From contig CAWGOE010000004.1 in NCBI GenBank assembly GCA_963824215.1, positions 620,001 through 684,000 of the forward strand: a stretch of 64,000 bases of DNA, written 5' to 3'. The notes under the pieces were generated by a model, which was not told where the DNA came from, ran no database searches, and was given only the letters and a program-made list of their open reading frames with translations. The DNA comes from VRUE01 sp963824215. Its GTDB lineage: Bacteria > Actinomycetota > Thermoleophilia > Solirubrobacterales > 70-9. The stretch's first letter is position 1; each line of letters starts with the position of its first letter. The translations under genes and the position numbers were made by a program. This document shows positions 50,002-58,488 of the stretch, piece after piece.

Positions 50002-51195
50002 CTAGGCCGCCGGCTTGTAGACGGTGACCACGGCGGCGCCGCCGAGGCCGATGTTGTGCTGCAGGGCGGTCTTGGCGCCCTCCACCTGTCGCTTGTCGGC
50101 TTCCCCGCGCAGCTGCCAGGTCAGCTCCGAGCACTGCGCCAGCCCGGTCGCGCCGAGCGGGTGGCCCTTGGAGATCAAGCCGCCGGACGGGTTGACGACG
50201 ACCTTGCCGCCGTACGTGGTCGCCTCTTCCTCGACCAGCTTATGCGCCTCGCCCTCGGCCGCGAAACCGAGCGCTTCGTAGGTGATGAGCTCGTTGGCGC
50301 TGAAGCAGTCGTGCAGCTCGCAGACGTCGACCTCCTCGGCGCTGATGCCGGCCTCGGCGTAGGCCTTCTCGGCCGCGGTCTTCGACATGTCGGAGCCGAC
50401 GATCTTCATGCAGTCGGTGTCCTCGGCGAAGGTCGAGCTGAGGTCGGTGATCATCGCCTGGCCGACGATCTCGATCGCCTGGCCGCCGAGGTCGTGCTCT
50501 TCGACATAGCGCTCGGAGGCGACGATCGCGCAGGCCGAGCCGTCGGAGGTCGGCGAGCACTGCAGCTTGGTCAGCGGGTCGTGGATCATCTTCGCTGCCT
50601 TGATGTCCTCGATCGTGTACTCGTCCTGGAACTGGGCGTAGGGGTTGTTGACCGAGTGCTTGTGGTTCTTCCAGCCGATCCAGGCGTAGTGATCGGGGTT
50701 CGAGCCGTACTTCTCCATGTGGTCGCGACCGGCGTTGCCGAACATCTGCGGCGCTGGCGGCGACTGCTCGGGGTCGCGGATCTCGAACATCTTCATCGCG
50801 TGCTTGTCGAGCGCGTTGGTCCGATCGGTGTACTTGACGCCGAGCGAGCCCTTCTCCATTTTCTCGAAGCCGACCGCCATCGCGCACTCGACCAAGCCGC
50901 CCTTGACCGCCTGGCGGGCGAGGAACAGCGCCGAGGAGCCGGTCGAGCAGTTGTTGTTGACGTTGACCACCGGAATTCCGGTGAGGCCGAGCTGGTAGAG
51001 CGCCCGCTGGCCGTAGGTGGAGTCGCCGTAGCAGTAGCCGGCGAAGGCCTGCTCGACGTCCGTGTATGGAATGCCGGCGTCGGCGAGCGCCTTCTCCCCT
51101 GCCTCCTTGGCCCAGTCGGGGTAGTCGCCCTCCTTCGTGCCGGGCTTCTCGAACTTGGTCATCCCGACTCCGATTACGTACGTGCGGTTGCTCAA
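50002..51195 (-). CDS. SCP2-type thiolase / acetyl-CoA acetyltransferase family
   Basis: 397 residues. N-terminal TYVIGVGMTKFEKPG, active-site Cys83 in NVNNNCSTGSSALFLARQAV, and the C-terminal GHPLGATGLAQCSELTWQLRG with the His and Cys of the second half. Resembles thiolases of the SCP-x class that cleave branched or sterol-side-chain acyl-CoAs. The start is TTG (51193-51195) with AGGAG 6 nt upstream. First gene of the leftward operon thiolase-SDR-methyltransferase. Confidence 0.92.
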   Translation of the reverse strand: MSNRTYVIGVGMTKFEKPGTKEGDYPDWAKEAGEKALADAGIPYTDVEQAFAGYCYGDSTYGQRALYQLGLTGIPVVNVNNNCSTGSSALFLARQAVKGGLVECAMAVGFEKMEKGSLGVKYTDRTNALDKHAMKMFEIRDPEQSPPAPQMFGNAGRDHMEKYGSNPDHYAWIGWKNHKHSVNNPYAQFQDEYTIEDIKAAKMIHDPLTKLQCSPTSDGSACAIVASERYVEEHDLGGQAIEIVGQAMITDLSSTFAEDTDCMKIVGSDMSKTAAEKAYAEAGISAEEVDVCELHDCFSANELITYEALGFAAEGEAHKLVEEEATTYGGKVVVNPSGGLISKGHPLGATGLAQCSELTWQLRGEADKRQVEGAKTALQHNIGLGGAAVVTVYKPAA

Positions 51196-51252
51196 AGTCT
51201 GCTCCTGTGGTCGCGCCGCCTCCGTGCGGCGTTTGGCTGGCTAGCCAAGAAT

Positions 51253-52281
51253 CTACCGGGCGGCAGCTTCAGGTGGGGCCAGAGGCCAATCATCGCCCAC
51301 CCCCTCCCCCCTCCTCGGGTTCGACCAGAGGAGAAACGCTAGCGCAGCGATCCCGATCCCGATCGCGGTTCCGTAGGCGCGCTGGCCGGCTGCCTCCAGG
51401 GCGGGCTCGCCCAGGGTGTCGGCGAGCAGCACCGCGTAGGTGGTGATCCCGGCGGTGAAGATCGCGTACTGGACGGTCAGCGTGCCGTAGGCGACGGCGG
51501 TGGCGACGGTCAGGGCGACCGCCAGCGCGATGCCGTCGTCCTCGAGCCAGAAGGAGAGCGCGGTGGCGATCACCAGTCCGACCGCCGTGCCCGCGGCGCG
51601 CCAGATCAGGCGCTGGTTGGTCTCGTCCGCTTCCGGTCGCAGCACGAAGAGGATCGTCAGCGGGATCCAGAAGCCGTGCTCGTGCAGGCCGAGGAGCCAG
51701 TAGGCGGCGACGCCTGCCGCCATCGCGGCGCCGAACCTGAGCGCGTGCCGGGCCGCGGTCGAGTCCAGAGTGAGGTTGGTCGAGAGGCTGCGCCTGGCCG
51801 CACTGGCATCCCAGCGATTCTCTTCCTCCTCGGCTCCCCGGTCGCCGGCGAAGTAGACCGCGAGCGAGAAGGCGACCTGGAGCGCGCCGCCGAGGCCGGC
51901 GAACAGCAACGCCTCCGGCGCGTGGGAGATAGGGATATCGAGGCCTTGGGAGATCAGCAGCGAGAGGGCGACAGTGAGGCCGGCGATCGCAAGGCGCGGC
52001 GAGACCGCGAAGCCATAGCCGGCGATTGCGCCAACGAGGGCCATCGTCGGCACCGCCAGCATCGGCGAGTGCCCGGTGAGGACGCCGAGCGCGGCCGCAA
52101 GCGCGACGAGCGGCGTCACTGCTGCTTGCCAGGCGGCGCGGGTTCGCGCCGGCGCGTCCAGCGCCGCGAAGCCGACGAAGAGCGCCCCGGTCGCCACCGC
52201 TCCCCTGCTCGAAGTGTCGACACCCAGCTCGTAGAGCAGAGCCGCGCCGACTGGGAGCGCCACCAGGGCGCCGCGACGCAA
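51253..52281 (-). CDS. FUSC-family membrane protein
   Basis: At least 342 residues with about ten transmembrane segments in two halves and a central soluble stretch (FAGDRGAEEEENRWDASAARRSL). HGFWIPLTILFVLRPEADETNQRLIWRAAGTAVG is the FUSC/aromatic-acid-exporter signature. Start uncertain: no ATG or GTG fits; TTG 52281 is used, but a CTG at 52330-52332 sits 7 nt after a TAGACT box and would add 17 residues. Divergent from ccdA. Confidence 0.85.
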   Translation of the reverse strand: MRRGALVALPVGAALLYELGVDTSSRGAVATGALFVGFAALDAPARTRAAWQAAVTPLVALAAALGVLTGHSPMLAVPTMALVGAIAGYGFAVSPRLAIAGLTVALSLLISQGLDIPISHAPEALLFAGLGGALQVAFSLAVYFAGDRGAEEEENRWDASAARRSLSTNLTLDSTAARHALRFGAAMAAGVAAYWLLGLHEHGFWIPLTILFVLRPEADETNQRLIWRAAGTAVGLVIATALSFWLEDDGIALAVALTVATAVAYGTLTVQYAIFTAGITTYAVLLADTLGEPALEAAGQRAYGTAIGIGIAALAFLLWSNPRRGEGVGDDWPLAPPEAAAR

Positions 52282-52347
52282 CGCCGGGCCGGGCGCGCTC
52301 GGGCCGATTGCGAGGAGCGAGGACGCTTTCAGGGGTCGGAGTCTAAG

Positions 52348-52353
52348 TACCCT
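52348..52353 (+). promoter_or_regulatory. -10-like box of ccdA
   Basis: TACCCT, 8 nt before the GTG at 52362; overlaps a candidate box for the divergent FUSC gene (52340-52345). Confidence 0.35.
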
Positions 52354-52361
52354 GGAGGGCC

Positions 52362-53123
52362 GTGATCCTTGCCGAGCTGAGCACCGACCCGACCGCCGGG
52401 GTCGGCATCTTCGCCGCCCTCGCCGCGGGCGTCGTCTCCTTCCTCTCCCCCTGCGTCCTGCCGCTGGTCCCCGGCTACCTGTCAGCGGTCAGCGGCGTCT
52501 CCCCCGCCGAGCTCGATCGTGCCGGCTGGCGGCGCGTGCTGGGGCCGAGCCTGCTCTTCGTCGCCAGCTTCTCGGCGATCTTCATCATCCTCGGCCTGAC
52601 GGCGACCGGGCTCGGCTCGGCCCTGCAGGACCACCAGGAGCTGTTGAGCAAGATCTCTGCGGCCCTGATCATCGCGATGGGCGTGCTCTTCGTCGCCTCG
52701 CTTTTCGTCACCCGCCTTAATAAGGAGTGGCACGTCGACGCCCTGCTCGACCGCGCGGGCAGGGGCGGGCCGATCGTCGCCGGCGCCGCCTTCGCGATCG
52801 CCTGGACGCCGTGCATCGGGCCGACGCTCGGCGCGATTCTCTCCGCCGCCTCGCTCTCGGGCTCGGCCGGCCGCGGCGCCTTCCTGCTCGCCGTCTACTC
52901 GGCCGGCCTGGCGATCCCCTTCCTCCTCACCGCGGTCGCCTTCTCCCGCATGACGACCGCCTTCGCCGTAGTCAAGCGCCACTACCAGGCGATTGTGGCC
53001 ACGGGCGGCCTGATCCTGATCGCGATGGGCGTGCTGATCTGGATGGGCGAGCTGACCCAGCTCAACAGCGAGGCCGAACGCCTCTTCAGCGAATTAGGCC
53101 TCGACGTCTGGAACTGGGTCTGA
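52362..53123 (+). CDS. ccdA: Cytochrome c biogenesis protein CcdA
   Basis: 253 residues, six transmembrane helices. The two redox cysteines are C31 (in SFLSPCVLPLVPGYL) and C151 (in IAWTPCIGPTLG). It carries reducing equivalents from thioredoxin across the membrane, for cytochrome c assembly or disulfide reduction. No other ccm/ccs genes are in the window. GTG start. Confidence 0.93.
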   Translation: MILAELSTDPTAGVGIFAALAAGVVSFLSPCVLPLVPGYLSAVSGVSPAELDRAGWRRVLGPSLLFVASFSAIFIILGLTATGLGSALQDHQELLSKISAALIIAMGVLFVASLFVTRLNKEWHVDALLDRAGRGGPIVAGAAFAIAWTPCIGPTLGAILSAASLSGSAGRGAFLLAVYSAGLAIPFLLTAVAFSRMTTAFAVVKRHYQAIVATGGLILIAMGVLIWMGELTQLNSEAERLFSELGLDVWNWV

Positions 53124-53245
53124 GGAGGGGCCTGGGCGGCGCATTTCGGCGTCCTCGGTCGTCTCGGATCGGTCACGCACCGTAAGTGCGCTCCCTCACC
53201 GCTCCTCCCTGCGTCCTTGAACTGCTTGCCCAGGCCCCTCCTCAG
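53120..53245 (+). repeat. Structured 3' element, family 2, copy E
   Basis: Perfect 18-bp outer arms CTGAGGAGGGGCCTGGGC (53120-53137) and 53228-53245. The left arm includes the ccdA stop codon and the right arm ends 2 bases before the stop of the convergent gene. Core GCGCATTTCGGCGTCCTCGG (53140-53159) and CTCCCTGCGTCCTTGAACTG (53205-53224), inner CGCAC/GTGCG hairpin near 53176-53190. Confidence 0.9.
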
Positions 53246-53247
53246 GG

Positions 53248-53523
53248 CTAATTGCTTGGGGCGACGGTCTCGAGAGGCTGGCCGATTGCCTCGGTCTCCT
53301 CGAGGCCGGTGTCGTCGAGTTCGCGTGAGCAGACGATGCGGAAGCGTCCGGTGCCGATCGCCGCGTCCGGCACCACCGGCAGCCCGCGGATCTGATCCCA
53401 GCCCAGCCGTTCGACCTCGAACGGGTTCATCCGCACCTCCGCCGCCGGAAACGGGCAGTTCTGGTTGTGCTGATCGATCGCCTTGGAGATCGCCTCCAGG
53501 TTCTTCGCCTCGGGAGATGCCAC
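53248..53523 (-). CDS. Small conserved-looking protein of unknown function
   Basis: 91 residues: ISKAIDQHNQNCPFPAAEVRMNPFEVERLGWDQIRGLPVV, then GTGRFRIVCSREL. No signal or membrane segment. It looks like a soluble single domain; the family is not recognised. GTG start with a TAGAAT box 6 nt upstream. Convergent with ccdA across element E. Confidence 0.7.
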   Translation of the reverse strand: MASPEAKNLEAISKAIDQHNQNCPFPAAEVRMNPFEVERLGWDQIRGLPVVPDAAIGTGRFRIVCSRELDDTGLEETEAIGQPLETVAPSN

Positions 53524-53529
53524 GCTGGG

Positions 53530-53535
53530 ATTCTA
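53530..53535 (-). promoter_or_regulatory. -10-like box of the 53523 gene
   Basis: TAGAAT on the minus strand, 6 nt before the GTG at 53523. Confidence 0.45.
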
Positions 53536-53577
53536 GGCGGGGGCTCCAACCCGCTGCCTGGCGTGCTCGATTTTGAG

Positions 53578-55899
53578 TCAGAGGCCCATCAGCTTGGCCG
53601 CGATGAAAAGCAGGGCGCCGATCAGCGCCGCGACCGAACCGCGGTTTTGGTAGCGGCTGTGGAGCCGCATCGCCTTCTTGTAGCGCTGGAGGATGGCCTC
53701 TGCTGTTTGGTAGCTCCCCCCTGCCTTGGCCCACATCGCCTTCCTGGGAAACAACAGATCCTGCTCGGCTTCGTGGTGCACATGGTTGTTGTCTATGACC
53801 CAGATGAAGGCGCCGAAAAGGCCCGGCAGGAACATCAGGCTGCTGACTAGCGCGAACGATTCGCCGCTGGCGGAATCGATCTGGGCGGCGACGGAGATCG
53901 GGAAGACGCCGATGAGGAGCATGAAGAGCGCGTAGAGCGTCTGGTCGAGGATCACGTTTCCATCGGGCGCCGAGAGGGTCAGGTGTTCCCTGGGGGCGCG
54001 TCGCGCCAGCGAGGTTCCCGCCGCCACCGCGAGCGCGAGGCAGGATCCGATGACGACGAGCGAGACCAGCCCGATTCTCCAAACAGCGGCGGGACCGCCA
54101 TCGGACCAGATACCGACTGCGAACAACCAGAACGAAGCGAGAAAGACAGCCGCTCCGGTGGCGGCGATCAGCAGGACCTGCTGTGGGCCCGACCGCTCCA
54201 ACTGCAGACGGATCGGGCTGAACACGAGGCTCTCGACGACCAGCAGCGCGTATACGAGCGCGGCCGCGGCAGCCGGAACGGGTTGGTTGACCTCGCCCCC
54301 GATCAGCGCGATCGATGCCAGTGCTGCCGCCGCGGCGAGACCGGCGAAGAGGCCCCGCAGGCCAACCCCGCCCCCGGCTTCACCCTCTCTCTTCGGTACG
54401 AGCTGGACCGCGAGCCAGCCAATCGCGACGACGGCGAGCAGCACCACGCCGAGGCGCAGGAAGACGCTGGCGTCCGGATTGTTACCCCGGATGGTGTCCT
54501 CGAGGCCGATCGGTCCGGCGGCAGCGGCGAGGAGGATGATTAGCGCAGTCAGGGCGGCCGCCGCGTAGACATAGAGCGTCAGATAGAGGCTTGGAACGGC
54601 GCCGCCGTCGAGCCCGCCGTCGAGATCCTCGCTCTCCACCTTCTCCTCCTCCGGCATACAACCATCGCGAAGCAGTGTTTGCGCCTGCGCGCAATCGAGT
54701 TGCGGGTTCTGCCTTTCGGCGGCATGAGCCTCCTTCTTCACGAGTCGTCTGAAGCGCTCTCGGAAGAGGGTGAAGACGAGCGCATCGAAGGTGAGCTCGA
54801 TTGCGCTGAGGGTTGCCAGGGCATCCTGCTGGCCGAACTCGGCGAGCGCCAGCCAGATCGCGGTCAGCAGGGCCGCGAAGACGAAGCTGACGACCCCGAT
54901 CGTCCCGGGCAGATCTTGGACCAGCTCCGGGCGCTGCTCGGGGGTGGCGAAGGCGACGGGGATCGTGACCATGACCGCGATCGCGCTGGTTGCGATCAGC
55001 AGGGTCGCCCACAGCGGTCCGCCGACCACCTGCTCGGCGCCGATCGTCAGCGCGCCGGTCATGACGATGGCGGTTGCCGAGAAGAGAACGAGCCGGTCCT
55101 CGAGCTTGCGCGCGGCGAGGGGCTGAATGAGCGCAAACGAGAGGGCGAGGGCCGGGATCCAAGCGGGGCCGATCAGCTCGAGATGGGCGAGCGGCCACTC
55201 AGAGCAATATGCGACGGTCCCGGCGCCGGCCAGGGCCCCGACGGTGACCGGTGGCAACATCCGTCTTCCTCCGGCCCAGAGCGCCAGGCACGCGGCCGCC
55301 AGCGCGGCAGCGACCGTGGCCAGGGCGGTGGCGAGCGCCGCGTCGGTTCCAGAGGCTTCCTGGTTGTCGAGCAAGATCAAGCCCACCATCCCCACTGCAG
55401 CCCACGTCACGAGCGCCGGCGCGGCGAATTGCGGGCGATCGCCCTCTGCCCGGCGAGCGCGCAGGCTGACGAGGACGTAGACGAGCAGCGCCGAGACCAC
55501 GGCTGCGGCGAGGCAGAGGAAGACGGCATGCGCCCAGCCGGCACAGTTGAAGTCGTGTGGGGCGGGCCAGGTCCAGTTGAGATGCGGATTTGGATCTTCG
55601 TGCCAGCGCCAGATCACCAGCATGCCTGCGAGCGCGCCACCGAGCCCGGCGAGCGCAGCCAGTGGCCGGCGGCGCGAATCGGCGCTGCGGCCACTCAGCG
55701 AGGTTGCGGCTGCCGCCAAGACCCCGGTGAGCACCGGTAGCAGCAGGCCGTCGCCGACGGTGGCGCTGCGATAGTCGAACAAGCCGGTCAGCGAGGGATC
55801 GTGCGTGCCGGTGAACCAGAAGACGCAAAGCATCCCGAAGCCGAGTCCCGCCGTGAGCAGGGCGACGCTGATTCCAACGCGCAGGGGCCGACCGTTCAC
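53578..55899 (-). CDS. Very large polytopic membrane protein of unknown function
   Basis: 773 residues with roughly twenty hydrophobic segments. A cytoplasmic stretch in the middle (FRERFRRLVKKEAHAAERQNPQLDCAQAQTLLRDGCMPEEEKVESEDLDGG) splits it into two halves of about 8-10 helices. Near the C-terminus IWVIDNNHVHHEAEQDLLFPRKAMW contains a His cluster. I do not recognise a family; it is not an obvious transporter, polymerase or glycosyltransferase. GTG 55899 is supported by TACCTT 6 nt upstream. Divergent from dinB. Confidence 0.75.
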   Translation of the reverse strand: MNGRPLRVGISVALLTAGLGFGMLCVFWFTGTHDPSLTGLFDYRSATVGDGLLLPVLTGVLAAAATSLSGRSADSRRRPLAALAGLGGALAGMLVIWRWHEDPNPHLNWTWPAPHDFNCAGWAHAVFLCLAAAVVSALLVYVLVSLRARRAEGDRPQFAAPALVTWAAVGMVGLILLDNQEASGTDAALATALATVAAALAAACLALWAGGRRMLPPVTVGALAGAGTVAYCSEWPLAHLELIGPAWIPALALSFALIQPLAARKLEDRLVLFSATAIVMTGALTIGAEQVVGGPLWATLLIATSAIAVMVTIPVAFATPEQRPELVQDLPGTIGVVSFVFAALLTAIWLALAEFGQQDALATLSAIELTFDALVFTLFRERFRRLVKKEAHAAERQNPQLDCAQAQTLLRDGCMPEEEKVESEDLDGGLDGGAVPSLYLTLYVYAAAALTALIILLAAAAGPIGLEDTIRGNNPDASVFLRLGVVLLAVVAIGWLAVQLVPKREGEAGGGVGLRGLFAGLAAAAALASIALIGGEVNQPVPAAAAALVYALLVVESLVFSPIRLQLERSGPQQVLLIAATGAAVFLASFWLFAVGIWSDGGPAAVWRIGLVSLVVIGSCLALAVAAGTSLARRAPREHLTLSAPDGNVILDQTLYALFMLLIGVFPISVAAQIDSASGESFALVSSLMFLPGLFGAFIWVIDNNHVHHEAEQDLLFPRKAMWAKAGGSYQTAEAILQRYKKAMRLHSRYQNRGSVAALIGALLFIAAKLMGL

Positions 55900-55905
55900 G
55901 CCCTG

Positions 55906-55911
55906 AAGGTA
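55906..55911 (-). promoter_or_regulatory. -10-like box of the large membrane protein gene
   Basis: TACCTT on the minus strand, 6 nt before the GTG at 55899. Confidence 0.4.
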
Positions 55912-55925
55912 TCCGCTGGCGGGGC

Positions 55926-55931
55926 TAGCTT
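55926..55931 (+). promoter_or_regulatory. -10-like box of dinB
   Basis: TAGCTT, 7 nt before the ATG at 55939; no LexA-like operator found between the divergent starts. Confidence 0.45.
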
Positions 55932-55938
55932 GGAAGGC

Positions 55939-57027
55939 ATGCGAGGTTGGCTTCGCTGCTGTGCGCACCTGGACATGGACGCGTTCTATGCGTCGGTCGA
56001 GCTGCGGCGCCGGCCGGAGCTGAAGGGGAAGCCGGTGGTGGTCTGCGGCTCTGGGCCGCGGGCGGTCGTTACCACCGCCAGCTATGAGGCGCGCAAGCTG
56101 GCTGGGATCCACTCGGCGATGCCGGCGGCGATTGCACGGCGGCGGCTGCCCAATGCCGTCTACCTGAAGCCGGATTTCGCCGCCTACCGCGAGGCCTCAA
56201 AGCAGGTGATGGGGATCCTACGGGCCAATGCGGAGACGGTCGAGGTCGTCGGCCTCGACGAGGCCTATATGGACCTCACTGGCCTCTTCGCTCCCAAGGC
56301 GACGATGCGGCGGATCGCCACCGAGATCCGCGATGACACCGGCCTCACCTGCTCGGTCGGCATCTCCGAGAACCGCTTGCTGGCGAAGATCACGAGCGAG
56401 CTGGGCAAGCCCGCCGGCTTGGTCGTTCTCTCGCGGGAGGAAGCGCTGGAGCGGTTCGCGGGCGACTCGCCGGGGCTGGTCCCCGGCATCGGCCCCAAGA
56501 CCGTCGCCCGGCTGGAGAAGATGGGAGTCGGCACCCTCGCGCAGTTGCGCGATCACGATCCGGCCGCGCTCGAGCGCGCATTCGGGCCTCGTGCCGGCCG
56601 CTGGTTGCCGGCCCGCGCGCGCTTTGAAGACGAGACCCCGATCGCCCTCGAGCGCGAGACCAAGTCGCAGTCGACCGAGATCACCTTCGACGTCGACGTC
56701 GCCGACCACGGCGAGATGGCCACGCACGTCACCTCGCTTGCCGAGGAGCTCTGCCGGCGCCTGCGCGCCCGCGATCTCGCCGGGCGGACGATCGGGATCA
56801 AGGTGCGGCTCGACGACTGGACCAATGTCACCCGCGCCCACACGGTCGAGGGGCCGACCAACGACCCCGAGCTGGTCACTGCCGTTGCCCTGGAGCTTCT
56901 CCGTGCCTACTCCCCGCCGCGACCTGTGCGGCTGCTCGGCGTGCGTGTCGCCGGCTTCGGCAGCGAGGAAAGCACCGAGGCGCCGGCCTCGGAGAAGGCA
57001 CAGCTTCAGCTCACAGTTGCCGATTGA
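55939..57027 (+). CDS. dinB: DNA polymerase IV (Y-family)
   Basis: 362 residues. Catalytic motifs HLDMDAFYASVE (Asp at 12 and 14) and VVGLDEAYMDLT, plus VVVCGSGPRAVVTTASYEARK, the thumb helix-hairpin-helix LVPGIGPKTVARLEKMGVGTL and the little-finger domain. Translesion synthesis and untargeted mutagenesis. A C-terminal beta-clamp motif may be AQLQLTV, near the end. ATG 55939 fits the -10 spacing and the domain start. Confidence 0.95.
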   Translation: MRGWLRCCAHLDMDAFYASVELRRRPELKGKPVVVCGSGPRAVVTTASYEARKLAGIHSAMPAAIARRRLPNAVYLKPDFAAYREASKQVMGILRANAETVEVVGLDEAYMDLTGLFAPKATMRRIATEIRDDTGLTCSVGISENRLLAKITSELGKPAGLVVLSREEALERFAGDSPGLVPGIGPKTVARLEKMGVGTLAQLRDHDPAALERAFGPRAGRWLPARARFEDETPIALERETKSQSTEITFDVDVADHGEMATHVTSLAEELCRRLRARDLAGRTIGIKVRLDDWTNVTRAHTVEGPTNDPELVTAVALELLRAYSPPRPVRLLGVRVAGFGSEESTEAPASEKAQLQLTVAD

Positions 57028-57057
57028 ACTCCCGCTCGGGTCTGCGAAGATGGAGCG

Positions 57058-58488
57058 GTGGACCGACTGACCGGACTCGACGCCTCCTTCCTCCACATGG
57101 AGCGCGCCGGTGCTCATATGCACGTCGCCTCGACGATTCTCTTCGAGGGCTCCCCTCCCTCCCACGAGGAATTTCGCGACCACATCGAGTCGCGCCTGCA
57201 CCTGGTGCCTCGCTTCCGCCAGAAGCTGCGCTTCGTGCCATTCGACCAGGGCCGGCCGGTCTGGGTCGACGACCCCTTCCTCAACCTCGATTACCACGTG
57301 CGCCAAACGGCGCTGCCGGCGCCGGGCTCTGAGGAGCAGCTGCGCAACCTCGCGGCGCGGATCTTCTCGCAGCAGCTCGACCGCACTAAGCCACTCTGGG
57401 AGCTATGGCTAGTAGAGGGTCTCGATGATGATCGCTTCGCCGTCGTCGGCAAGAGCCATCACGCGCTCGTCGACGGTGTCTCCGGCGTCGACATCACCAC
57501 CGTCCTCTTCGACCTCGAGGAGGAACCCGACCATCCTCCGGCGCGGCCGCCGAAGTGGGCGCCCCGGCCCGAGCCCAATGACATCGAACTTCTCAGAGAT
57601 GCCTGGCGCGAGCGGGCGACCAGCCCGCGCGAGATCGTGCGCGGGATGCGTGCCGCCTTGCGCGGCCCGCGGCAAGTGCTGCGCGGCCTCGCCGACACCG
57701 GCAAGATGCTCGAGGTGGCTGCGGCGGCGCCGAGCACGCCGTTCAACGTCGAGATCGGCCCGCATCGCCGGCTCGCCTTCGTCCGCGCCGACCTGGGCGA
57801 CTTCAAGCGGGTCAAGAACGCTCATGGGGGCACCGTCAACGATGTCGTCCTCTCGGTGGTCGCCGGCGCGCTCGGCAACTATCTGCGCGCCCGCGGGCAT
57901 CAAACCGACGAGCTGAAGATGCGGGCGATGGTCCCGGTCAGCGTCCGCGCTGAAGAAGAGCGCGGTGCTCTCGGCAACCGCATCTCGGCGATGATGGCCC
58001 CGCTGCCGGTCTCCTCGCAGGACCCGATCGAGCGCCTGCGCATGGTGACCGAGACGATGGGTGACCTGAAGGGCTCCGGCCAGGCCGTCGGGGCGGAACT
58101 GCTGACCAAGCTGACCGACTTCGCGCCGCCGACGATCGCCTCGCAAGCGGCGCGCCTGCAGCCCGCGCAACGCTTCTTCAACCTCGTCGTCACCAATGTC
58201 CCCGGCCCGCAGTTCCCGCTCTACCTGATGGGCCGCCGGATGAGCTCGATCTTCCCCCTGGTCCCGCTCGCCCGCCGGCAGGCCCTCTGCGTCGGGATCA
58301 TGTCTTACGACGGCTTGATCGACTTCGGTCTGGTCGGCGACTACGACGCGATGGCCGATCTCGACAGCTTCGCCCTCGACCTCGAAAAGGCGATCGCCGA
58401 AGCGGTGGCCACGGCGCCGCCGGCAGGAGATGACGATCAGGGCACGGCTCGGGCCAGAACCCGGAACGGTGCGGTGTCGGTCAGGTAG
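57058..58488 (+). CDS. Wax ester synthase/diacylglycerol acyltransferase (WS/DGAT)
   Basis: 476 residues. N-terminal MDRLTGLDASFLHMERAGAHMHVAS, the catalytic HHxxxDG motif at H134-H135-D139 (KSHHALVDGVSG), NDVVLSVVAGAL and the C-terminal NVPGPQFPLYLMG. Makes triacylglycerol or wax esters as storage lipid, as in many soil actinobacteria. GTG start. The last 52 bp overlap the 3' end of the convergent metalloprotease gene. Confidence 0.93.
   Translation: MDRLTGLDASFLHMERAGAHMHVASTILFEGSPPSHEEFRDHIESRLHLVPRFRQKLRFVPFDQGRPVWVDDPFLNLDYHVRQTALPAPGSEEQLRNLAARIFSQQLDRTKPLWELWLVEGLDDDRFAVVGKSHHALVDGVSGVDITTVLFDLEEEPDHPPARPPKWAPRPEPNDIELLRDAWRERATSPREIVRGMRAALRGPRQVLRGLADTGKMLEVAAAAPSTPFNVEIGPHRRLAFVRADLGDFKRVKNAHGGTVNDVVLSVVAGALGNYLRARGHQTDELKMRAMVPVSVRAEEERGALGNRISAMMAPLPVSSQDPIERLRMVTETMGDLKGSGQAVGAELLTKLTDFAPPTIASQAARLQPAQRFFNLVVTNVPGPQFPLYLMGRRMSSIFPLVPLARRQALCVGIMSYDGLIDFGLVGDYDAMADLDSFALDLEKAIAEAVATAPPAGDDDQGTARARTRNGAVSVR

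Larger units (their letters stand above)
47957..51262. repeat. Tandem duplication, copy 2 (intact)
   Basis: Intact counterpart of 44449-47752, offset about 3,508 bp. It holds a membrane protein (+) and a leftward methyltransferase-SDR-thiolase set, all with open frames, and runs directly into the FUSC gene. Confidence 0.85.

Noticed and set aside
44449..51262. Duplication as a composite transposon
   Set aside because: No transposase, no terminal inverted repeats and no target-site duplication are visible at the borders.
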